A DNA stretch of 64,000 nucleotides from ZC4RG29 sp036563875 (GTDB lineage Bacteria; Bacteroidota; Bacteroidia; Cytophagales; Cyclobacteriaceae). The DNA lies in the NCBI GenBank assembly GCA_036563875.1, contig DATCLO010000207.1, positions 78,912-142,911 on the forward strand, given 5' to 3'. Position 1 is the stretch's first letter, and every line of letters begins with the position of its first letter. A program made the position numbers and the translations under genes. Below the pieces are notes generated by a model, which ran no database searches, had not been told where the DNA came from, and saw only the letters and a program-made list of their open reading frames with translations. Shown here one piece after another: positions 1-6,045 of this stretch.

Positions 1-267
1 GAGGTGGTAAACGTCGAGCAGGCCGTGGAGGCTGCCGAGACGGGACAAGTTGATGTAATCATGCTCGACAACATGTCGCCCGATGAGATGGCAAAAGCTG
101 TAAAGGCTATTGCGGGACGATGCACCACCGAAGCCAGCGGTGGCATTACGATGGAAACTATTCGCTCAGTGGCACAAACGGGAGTAGACTACATCTCCGT
201 AGGTGCGCTTACGCACAGCGTCAGGAGTCTCGACCTGAGCCTGAAGATTCGGGTCGACAAAAACTGA
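1..267 (+). CDS. nadC: Nicotinate-nucleotide pyrophosphorylase (quinolinate phosphoribosyltransferase), C-terminal part
   Basis: The window opens inside this gene, so only the last 88 codons are present, reading in frame from base 1. The enzyme joins quinolinate to PRPP to give nicotinate mononucleotide in de novo NAD synthesis. The visible part is the C-terminal half of the alpha/beta barrel, with the family's 'DVIMLDNM' strand, the 'EASGGI' turn near residue 40 of the fragment and 'DYISVGALTHS' near the end, which line the active site. It stops 9 bases before the next gene on the same strand, so the two are probably co-transcribed. Identification is firm; the start and N-terminal domain lie outside the window. 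Confidence 0.93.
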   Translation, partial: EVVNVEQAVEAAETGQVDVIMLDNMSPDEMAKAVKAIAGRCTTEASGGITMETIRSVAQTGVDYISVGALTHSVRSLDLSLKIRVDKN

Positions 268-276
268 AACAACATT

Positions 277-753
277 ATGATCGTACGGACAAAGAATTAC
301 AAACTCGATACTAAGACCTACACCCGGATTGCATTCCGCAATATCATGAAGAAGCAGGGCTGGATCGCCGCGCTGTGTGCATTGGCCTTGTGTATCCCGG
401 CTATCTGGATTCCTAGTGTATGGTGGTTTATCGGCGCTATCATCGCGTTTCTTCTTTACATGCTCTTCTGGTGGATACAGTTCTATGGGGTCACGCAGCT
501 GGAACAAGGAAAGGTACTGTTTCAAAAATATTCCTACGAGATCAGCAGTCAGCAGATTCTCATGAAGGTCAGTCCCCGTGAAGGCATGCCCCTGAAATGG
601 GATCAGATCAAGTCTGCCTATATCGACAAGGACGCGTTCGTTCTTTTCGTCAACAAGGCGCAAATCATCCATTTACCTTTTCGTATCTTCAATACGGAGA
701 ATGAACGCAAGTTCGTAGCGAGCATTCTCAGGAATAAAGGATACACTAAGTAG
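277..753 (+). CDS. YcxB-like two-helix membrane protein
   Basis: A 158-residue protein of unknown function. A short cytosolic N-terminus is followed by two hydrophobic helices at about residues 29-46 and 49-68, then a soluble C-terminal domain of about 90 residues. The layout and the 'YEISSQQILMKVSPREG' and 'KAQIIHLPFRIF' stretches resemble the YcxB-like C-terminal domain, a PH-like fold found in small membrane proteins. It sits between nadC and recX on the same strand with no gap to recX (its TAG is directly followed by the recX GTG), so translation is probably coupled. No catalytic residues are apparent. Family assignment is from memory and moderate. Confidence 0.75.
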   Translation: MIVRTKNYKLDTKTYTRIAFRNIMKKQGWIAALCALALCIPAIWIPSVWWFIGAIIAFLLYMLFWWIQFYGVTQLEQGKVLFQKYSYEISSQQILMKVSPREGMPLKWDQIKSAYIDKDAFVLFVNKAQIIHLPFRIFNTENERKFVASILRNKGYTK

Positions 754-1212
754 GTGCGTTCGGAAGTTCAGGAAAAGATCATGCGCTATTGCGCATATCA
801 GGAGCGTTGTCATTCCGAAGTTCGACGAAAGCTTTCAGAGCTCGGTGTCTCCGGTGATGAGGCAGATGAGATTATTGTATCATTAATCAAAGAGGGCTTT
901 CTCAACGAGGAACGGTTTGCGCGACTGTTTGCACATGGGAAATTCCGTTTGAAGCGATGGGGACGCCTCAAAATCGTCCGTGAGCTTGAAATGCGTGGAC
1001 TTACACAAGCGTGCATCAAGAGTGGTTTGCAAATGATCGATGAAGAGGAGTATGGAAAAACTCTGGAGTACTTAATATCACGTAAGCAGGGGGAATACGG
1101 AGAGGAGAATATTTTCGTTAAGCGGGACAAGATTGCTGACTATCTCATACGCAAAGGCTTCGAGCCGGATTTGGTATGGGATGCACTGAAAAAGCTTGTG
1201 CCCAATCCATGA
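754..1212 (+). CDS. recX: Regulatory protein RecX
   Basis: RecX binds RecA filaments and limits recombinase activity. The 152-residue protein is nearly all helical with the three tandem three-helix repeats of the family; 'EVRRKLSELGV', 'GFLNEERFARLFAHGKFRLKRWG' and 'KIADYLIRKGFEPDLVWDAL' are the typical repeat signatures. The GTG start is fixed by abutting the preceding stop codon. The stop TGA overlaps the next gene's ATG (ATGA), showing translational coupling to the YHS protein. recA is not in the window. Confidence 0.9.
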   Translation: MRSEVQEKIMRYCAYQERCHSEVRRKLSELGVSGDEADEIIVSLIKEGFLNEERFARLFAHGKFRLKRWGRLKIVRELEMRGLTQACIKSGLQMIDEEEYGKTLEYLISRKQGEYGEENIFVKRDKIADYLIRKGFEPDLVWDALKKLVPNP

Positions 1213-1682
1213 CTATACGCCAACATTTCGGAATCATCTTCATCGCACTGATAGTCACCACACAATCAGTGTGGTGTCAGGCGGATGCAGCCCGACACCA
1301 AAACCTCAAGGACGGCATCGCGCTCGAGGGATATGATCCTGTGAGTTACTTTCACAACGCCCCGACCAAAGGGAAGAAGGAATTGCGTTATACCTACAAC
1401 GGCGCGACCTACTTGTTTTCCACCACTGAGAACCTCGCCGAGTTTCAAGCCAACCCACGGAAGTACGAAGCTGCATACGGTGGCTGGTGTGCCTACGCGA
1501 TGGGAGACACCGGCGAGAAAGTCAAAATTGACCCGGAAACCTATAAAATTGTCGATAGCAGGCTGTACTTGTTCTACAATTTCTGGGGGAACAACACGCT
1601 GAAATCCTGGAACAAAGACGAGACCAGGCTTCGCACCGCTGCTGACCGCAATTGGGACAACCTGATTCGGACGAAGCGGTGA
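1209..1682 (+). CDS. Secreted YHS-domain protein
   Basis: Translation starting at the ATG that overlaps the recX stop gives 157 residues; a longer upstream reading frame exists but would lack a signal peptide. Residues 1 to about 25 form a signal peptide (hydrophobic 'IIFIALIVTT' then a likely cut near 'WCQA'). The rest holds one YHS domain: 'GIALEGYDPVSYF' near its start, 'YLFSTTENLAEFQANPRKY' in the middle and 'YGGWCAYAMG' near the end. YHS domains are small metal-associated modules; YHS proteins of this exported kind are common in Bacteroidota and their role is not established. The substrate or metal cannot be read from the sequence. Confidence 0.85.
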   Translation: MTIRQHFGIIFIALIVTTQSVWCQADAARHQNLKDGIALEGYDPVSYFHNAPTKGKKELRYTYNGATYLFSTTENLAEFQANPRKYEAAYGGWCAYAMGDTGEKVKIDPETYKIVDSRLYLFYNFWGNNTLKSWNKDETRLRTAADRNWDNLIRTKR

Positions 1683-1715
1683 CTCCCTGCTCCGCGGCTA
1701 TTTTGAAATTTGCTC

Positions 1716-1723
1716 TATATTTG
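1716..1723 (+). promoter_or_regulatory. -7 promoter element (TATATTTG) before the DinB gene
   Basis: TATATTTG matches the Bacteroidota -7 consensus TAnnTTTG and lies 19 bases before the ATG at 1742. No TTTG lies at the usual 17-21 base spacing upstream (the nearest is 10 bases away), so only the -7 half is supported. Confidence 0.5.
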
Positions 1724-1741
1724 GTTTTTCTATCACCCCCT

Positions 1742-2257
1742 ATGCATCTTAAAAAGGCTTGTACCCATATTCTGGAACAAATCGCCGATGTATGTTGGCA
1801 GATCCAGCACGAACACTTTTCTCAGCCCATTGAAACGCTAGGCATGTCGACCATCGGGCAACACATCCGACACACGCTCGAGTTTTTCATTTGCCTCCAA
1901 CGCGGCGTAGGGCGCGGGGTTGTGAACTACGACAGACGCGAACGCGATCAGCAGATTGAAACCGACAAAGCGCTTGCAGCGTCCAAGGTCGAAATGATCA
2001 AGCGGTTTGTGTCGGACCTTACCGACAATACTCCGCTAACCCTTGAAGTAGGGTATGATCTCTCGAAGGAGCAATACGTTACAGTACAGACCAACTTTTC
2101 GCGCGAGTTGGTGTACAACATTGAACATGCCGTGCACCACATGGCGCTCATCAAAATTGGCGTTAGAGAAATTGCACCTTATGTCCAGCTTCCCTCCGAT
2201 TTCGGAATTGCAGCATCAACCATCCGTTTCAAGGAAATGGCGGGCGCCGCTCATTAA
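1742..2257 (+). CDS. DinB-family (YfiT-like) putative metal-binding protein
   Basis: A 171-residue four-helix-bundle protein. Histidines in 'STIGQHIRHTLEF' (first helix pair) and 'ELVYNIEHAVHHMALIKIG' (third helix) are placed like the metal-binding triad of the DinB/YfiT superfamily, whose members include thiol-dependent transferases. The reading frame is open further upstream, but the ATG at 1742 is preferred because the extension contains the promoter-like TATATTTG and has no domain similarity. Function is unassigned. The end overlaps or abuts the frame of the ATP-grasp protein that follows. Confidence 0.8.
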   Translation: MHLKKACTHILEQIADVCWQIQHEHFSQPIETLGMSTIGQHIRHTLEFFICLQRGVGRGVVNYDRRERDQQIETDKALAASKVEMIKRFVSDLTDNTPLTLEVGYDLSKEQYVTVQTNFSRELVYNIEHAVHHMALIKIGVREIAPYVQLPSDFGIAASTIRFKEMAGAAH

Positions 2258-2276
2258 GCAACGCTCCAGGGCGAAG

Positions 2277-3320
2277 GTGGGATTCCTCACACGCCTGCTT
2301 CGGAGCAACGCTATCGTGCGCCTGAAAAGCTGGGAGTATTGGCCATTCGGAATTATCCAGTTTCCTTTCTTTCTCTACTGGTTGTGGCTGTCGTTAAAGG
2401 CGCGTTCGTTGATGTTCTTTTCCGCATCGAATCCGCGCATTCCCACAGGCGGCATGTTTGGTGAGTCCAAGTTTGAAATTCTTCAAAGCATACCATCAAC
2501 CGTTGTCGCGAAGTCGACGCTAATGCAAGCATCATCAACGAGGGAAGACGTGCTTGCTCGAATGCGCGAACTGCAACTTACTTTTCCCGTCATCTTCAAA
2601 CCAGACATTGGTGAGCGAGGATGGATGGTGAAGCGCATCTATTCAGAGGAAGACATCGACAACTACCTCTCTATCATCCGAACGAATTTTATCATCCAGG
2701 AATTGATCGACCTCCCGCTTGAATTTGGGGTATTCTATCGACGCTATCCGAATGAACCTTCCGGCGCGGTGACTTCCATAGTCATGAAAGAAATGCTGAC
2801 CATTACCGGCGATGGCTATTCAACATTCGAAGAACTTATCATGGCAGACGAGCGGGCAAGACTCCAATGGCGGGTGTTGAAAGAAAAATACAAAGACCGC
2901 CTGAGCAACATACTGAAGGAGGGAGAAACGGTCGAACTAGTGTCCATTGGAAACCATTGCCTCGGCACGAAATTCCTCGACGGCAATCATCTCATAACGG
3001 ACGAGTTATGCGACTCTTTCGATCGCATCAGCCGCCAGATTCCCGACTTCTATTTCGGCAGGTTTGACCTCAGGACCGCATCCTTGCGCGACCTCGCTCG
3101 CGGTCGGGTCAAAATCCTCGAACTCAATGGCTGCGGCGCCGAACCTGCCCATATCTATGATCCAGCGAACACGCTGGCAGGTGCGATGAAGGCCATGTAC
3201 AGGCATTGGAAAGATTTGTATCGCATCAGCACAGAAAACCACCGTCGCGGCGTTCCTTTTATGAGCTTTAAGGAAGGACTCCAGATGTACCGCAAGTTCA
3301 GAGCTACAGTTACCGCGTGA
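2277..3320 (+). CDS. ATP-grasp-fold protein (D-Ala-D-Ala ligase-like)
   Basis: About 347 residues. The N-terminus ('SWEYWPFGIIQFPFFLYW') has a hydrophobic stretch that may sit at the membrane. Downstream are features of an ATP-grasp ligase: 'FPVIFKPDIGERGWMVKRI' (nucleotide-binding lysine region), 'FIIQELIDLPLEFGVFY', and 'ILELNGCGAEPAHIYDP' near the C-terminus with the conserved Glu/Asn of the metal site. Bacteroidota homologues are often labelled D-alanine-D-alanine ligase, but it is much diverged from Ddl and the substrate is unknown. The start is uncertain: GTG 2277 is chosen, GTG 2316 is an alternative, and the open frame runs back into the DinB gene. It overlaps the LysE gene by GTGA. 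Confidence 0.72.
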   Translation: MGFLTRLLRSNAIVRLKSWEYWPFGIIQFPFFLYWLWLSLKARSLMFFSASNPRIPTGGMFGESKFEILQSIPSTVVAKSTLMQASSTREDVLARMRELQLTFPVIFKPDIGERGWMVKRIYSEEDIDNYLSIIRTNFIIQELIDLPLEFGVFYRRYPNEPSGAVTSIVMKEMLTITGDGYSTFEELIMADERARLQWRVLKEKYKDRLSNILKEGETVELVSIGNHCLGTKFLDGNHLITDELCDSFDRISRQIPDFYFGRFDLRTASLRDLARGRVKILELNGCGAEPAHIYDPANTLAGAMKAMYRHWKDLYRISTENHRRGVPFMSFKEGLQMYRKFRATVTA

Positions 3321-3928
3321 CTACAGCTTTCGCCATAGCCTTTGCATTCAGCTTTATTGGTTCGGTTCCTCCCGGAACTATCAACCTCACTGTTCTGCAA
3401 CTGGGCCTGGAAAGAAAATTTTCTATCGCGATGCGCTTTGGGGCTGCGGCTGCCCTCATCGAATATCCTTACGGATGGATTGCCGTGAAGTTTGCAGCCC
3501 TCATTCTCTCGTCACCTGCGATCGTTACCAACTTCCAATTGATCACAGGAATCGTCATGGTGACCCTGGGCGCATTCAACCTCTGGTCGGCTTCAAAGCC
3601 CAGTAACTTTTCCGTCCGCTTCAACAACAGTGGATTCCGTCGCGGCCTCCTTCTCGGCCTCCTGAATCCCATGGCCATCCCTTACTGGATCGCCATGACA
3701 ACATACTGCAAGAGTCAGGGATGGATCGATCTTGATACCAACAGCGAACTTCACGGGTACCTTGTTGGCGTAGTCCTCGGCGCGCTTACGTTGCTCAGCA
3801 TTCTCGTCTACCTCGCCGGCAAAATCGCACCGTTGTTCAGGCATCAGGGGATTTTGAAGCGTATTCCGGGAGTGGTGCTGCTGGCGTTGGGGATTTATGC
3901 GTTCATTAGGTTATTCAGTGGGCAGTAG
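3317..3928 (+). CDS. LysE-family translocator
   Basis: A 203-residue inner-membrane protein with about six hydrophobic helices. The N-terminal 'FIGSVPPGTINLTVLQLGL' is the LysE/RhtB signature, and 'GFRRGLLLGLLNPMAIPYW' is the conserved second half-repeat. LysE proteins export amino acids or similar metabolites; the substrate here is unknown. The GTG start overlaps the ATP-grasp stop (GTGA), so the two are translationally coupled, which makes export of the ATP-grasp product a possibility (inference only). Confidence 0.85.
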   Translation: MTTAFAIAFAFSFIGSVPPGTINLTVLQLGLERKFSIAMRFGAAAALIEYPYGWIAVKFAALILSSPAIVTNFQLITGIVMVTLGAFNLWSASKPSNFSVRFNNSGFRRGLLLGLLNPMAIPYWIAMTTYCKSQGWIDLDTNSELHGYLVGVVLGALTLLSILVYLAGKIAPLFRHQGILKRIPGVVLLALGIYAFIRLFSGQ

Positions 3929-3963
3929 GCAACGGACAGTTGCCAATTCCCTGCTGCCTACTG
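3923..3963. terminator. Inverted repeat across two convergent stop codons
   Basis: CAGTAGGCA (3923-3931) pairs with TGCCTACTG (3955-3963), and a second 6-base stem, GGCAAC/GTTGCC, lies inside (3928-3933 with 3939-3944). The arms cover the stop codons of the LysE and LD-carboxypeptidase genes. There is no T tract, so it is a hairpin at a convergent junction rather than a classical terminator. Its CAGTAGGCA wording resembles low-complexity intergenic repeats seen in other bacteria. Confidence 0.5.
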
Positions 3964-4860
3964 AGGTACAAGTACAGATCCCTCAGATGTCACTACCAGT
4001 TTCATCCTGCTCCCATGTCTCCACGCTGCATTCGGATGCTCGTGGCCAATAGGCATACCGAAGGCCACCGGGTAGTTTGCGTCTTGAACGTGACGTAGGA
4101 TGATTTGTTCGACGGATTCGCCGAAGGGTGTGTTGGAATCTTTAATGGCAGTCATATATCCGACTACAAGTCCTGCAAGCTTGTCGAGTTTCCCCGTCCG
4201 CTTGAGCTGCGTCATCATTCGGTCCAGCTTGTATTTGAATTCATCGACTTCTTCGATGACGAGTATGCGGTCCTTTGTCTCGGGCTCGATGGATGTGCCC
4301 ATGGCGTCCATAAGAATGGAAAGATTTCCACCAATCACCATGCCCGATGCTTCACCTTCAATGTTACTCTTTGCTGGTGCCGCCTTTATCGGGTGGGGGC
4401 TTCGAAAGAGAACGTCATACAGACTTTGCACGGATGGTCGTGCTGCAGGATCGCTGAACTGCGATGGCATTGCTGCATGGATGCTTTCAACTCCCGCTCT
4501 GAGCATCAGCATATGGAGCGCCGTGATGTCGCTAAAGCCGATGATCCACTTGGGATATTTCTTGAACTTGGTAAGGTCAAGCAGGTCCACGATGCGCGTA
4601 GAGCCGTAACCTCCGCGCGCGCAGAAAATTGCCTTGACTCTACGACTGTCGAGTGCCTCCTGCAAGTCGACCAATCGTTCCTCGTCAGACCCCGAGAGAT
4701 AGCTGTGGCTTTTGCTCATGACGTTATCGCCGACTGTCACTTTGAGGTCCCACTCTTCGAGGACGCGAACGGCCCGGGTCAGTACATCCCGGGTGATCTT
4801 ACCGGCGGGTGCTACCAACGCCACACGGTCGCCACGTTTCAGATTTCGGGGTGCGATCAT
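3958..4860 (-). CDS. LD-carboxypeptidase (muramoyltetrapeptide carboxypeptidase, peptidase S66)
   Basis: A 300-residue cytoplasmic serine peptidase of the LdcA family, which removes the terminal D-alanine from recycled murein tetrapeptides. The S66 catalytic elements are visible: nucleophile Ser110 in 'GFSDITAL', Glu203/204 in 'LVIEEVDEFKYKLDR', and His273 in 'GHEHPN'. The N-terminal 'GDRVALVAPAG' and 'ARGGYGSTRIVDLLD' are also typical. No signal peptide. It follows the terminator of the ompH operon on the same strand, so probably has its own promoter. Confidence 0.93.
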   Translation of the reverse strand: MIAPRNLKRGDRVALVAPAGKITRDVLTRAVRVLEEWDLKVTVGDNVMSKSHSYLSGSDEERLVDLQEALDSRRVKAIFCARGGYGSTRIVDLLDLTKFKKYPKWIIGFSDITALHMLMLRAGVESIHAAMPSQFSDPAARPSVQSLYDVLFRSPHPIKAAPAKSNIEGEASGMVIGGNLSILMDAMGTSIEPETKDRILVIEEVDEFKYKLDRMMTQLKRTGKLDKLAGLVVGYMTAIKDSNTPFGESVEQIILRHVQDANYPVAFGMPIGHEHPNAAWRHGSRMKLVVTSEGSVLVPQ

Positions 4861-4871
4861 AATGAGACAAG

Positions 4872-4899
4872 AAAAAACCCCGTGACATTACGGGGTTTT
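4872..4899 (-). terminator. Rho-independent terminator of the uppS-bamA-ompH operon
   Basis: On the minus strand a 10-base stem (AAAACCCCGT with ACGGGGTTTT, 4874-4899) with a 6-base loop is followed by a run of six T. It lies 38 bases past the stop of the last ompH gene and before the LD-carboxypeptidase start. Confidence 0.88.
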
Positions 4900-4936
4900 G
4901 GCCGGCTATTGTACCGGAATGTCTTTGCTCACCTGT

Positions 4937-5491
4937 TTAGTTTTGGCTGGTGGAATCGGTTCTGGGCTTCGGTGTGATTCCCATCTTCCGCAGCACCAGG
5001 TCAGAAACATCGAGTTGCTCGTCACCGTAGAGTACAACATCGAGTCCGGACACGCCACCACTCAGTATCAGGTTAAAACCATTTTCTTTGGCGACTGCCT
5101 GAATCGCATCGCTCACCTTCTTAAAGACAGGCTCCATGAGTTCAGCCTGCTTTTGTTGAATAGTAATTTGTGCGTCTTCCTGCAGTTGCTGAAGGTTCGT
5201 TTGCAATTGCTGAAGTTCCCTTTCAGTGTTTGCTCTGACAGCTGGCAGCATGTTGTTGACATTAGCCTGGTAGTCTTCCAGCTTTTGTCTGAATTCGGCA
5301 GCCTTCGTATCCATTTGCTTTTTCAGCGCATTCTGAACCGACTGTAGTTCGGTTTGAATTTGCTTTTGTTCAGGCATTTGGTTGAAGATATAGTCGACAT
5401 CGGCAAATCCTACTTTCGTCTGAGCGTTTACCCGGACAGAAAATGCACACGCTGCCAATCCGATTATCAACAGAATAGTTACTTTTCTCAT
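4937..5491 (-). CDS. OmpH/Skp-family periplasmic chaperone (copy 1)
   Basis: A 184-residue exported protein with a signal peptide (hydrophobic 'ILLIIGLAACAF', cut near 'VNAQ'). The mature part starts with the Skp strand 'KVGFADVDYIFNQMPE', continues as a long coiled coil (about residues 40-125, rich in Q, E and L) and returns to beta structure ('NGFNLILSGG'). Skp/OmpH holds unfolded outer-membrane proteins on their way to BamA. It lies directly behind a paralogue and bamA in one operon, which supports the chaperone role. The C-terminal tail 'PKPRTDSTSQN' is a short extension. Confidence 0.88.
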   Translation of the reverse strand: MRKVTILLIIGLAACAFSVRVNAQTKVGFADVDYIFNQMPEQKQIQTELQSVQNALKKQMDTKAAEFRQKLEDYQANVNNMLPAVRANTERELQQLQTNLQQLQEDAQITIQQKQAELMEPVFKKVSDAIQAVAKENGFNLILSGGVSGLDVVLYGDEQLDVSDLVLRKMGITPKPRTDSTSQN

Positions 5492-5506
5492 TATCGCAGT
5501 TCAAGT

Positions 5507-6043
5507 TTAGTTCTTAATTACGTCATTCGGGTCGCCCAGGCCGAGTTCGTCGAGGACGAAGTCCGTATAGTCGTATCGCGGATCCGTATAGATCATGACC
5601 AGCTGGCTCGACTTGTCAAACACAATGGCCAGGTTGTTTTGCTTGGCTACCTTTTCGACGGCATCCCAGACCTTATCCATGACGGGTTTGACCAGTTCCT
5701 TTTTCTTGAGGAAGAACAATCCCTCGAATCCGAATACTTTATTCTGATACTGTTTTAGCTCATCTTCTTTTGCCCGGATTGCTGCAATGCGCTCGTTTCG
5801 CATTTCTTCGGTCAGCAGCACGCGTTCCGCTTCCAGCTCCGCGTACATCGTCTCAATGCCCTTCGACATTTCCTGGATTTCCTTCTCCCAGCCCTGGGAA
5901 AGCATATTTATTTCGCTCTGCGCCTCCCGGTACTCGGGCATTTTGTTCAGGATAAAATCCGTGTCGATGTATCCGAACCTCTGAGCTTTAACAAAAGTCA
6001 GGCCGAAAAAGAGGAAAAATAATGCAATAAAACAAATCCGCAT
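5507..6043 (-). CDS. OmpH/Skp-family periplasmic chaperone (copy 2)
   Basis: A 178-residue paralogue of the next gene: signal peptide ('ALFFLFFGLTFVKAQ'), strand 'RFGYIDTDFILNKMPEY', a central charged coiled coil with many Glu and Lys, then 'NNLAIVFDKSSQLVMIYTD' at the C-terminal beta edge. It begins 2 bases after the bamA stop, so it is translated from the same mRNA. Tandem ompH genes after bamA are a usual Bacteroidota arrangement; the division of labour between copies is not known. Confidence 0.88.
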   Translation of the reverse strand: MRICFIALFFLFFGLTFVKAQRFGYIDTDFILNKMPEYREAQSEINMLSQGWEKEIQEMSKGIETMYAELEAERVLLTEEMRNERIAAIRAKEDELKQYQNKVFGFEGLFFLKKKELVKPVMDKVWDAVEKVAKQNNLAIVFDKSSQLVMIYTDPRYDYTDFVLDELGLGDPNDVIKN

Positions 6044-6045
6044 AG

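Noticed and set aside
4105..4977. A 290-residue open frame on the + strand
   Set aside because: It is antisense to the LD-carboxypeptidase gene, whose catalytic motifs are intact, and has no domain features.
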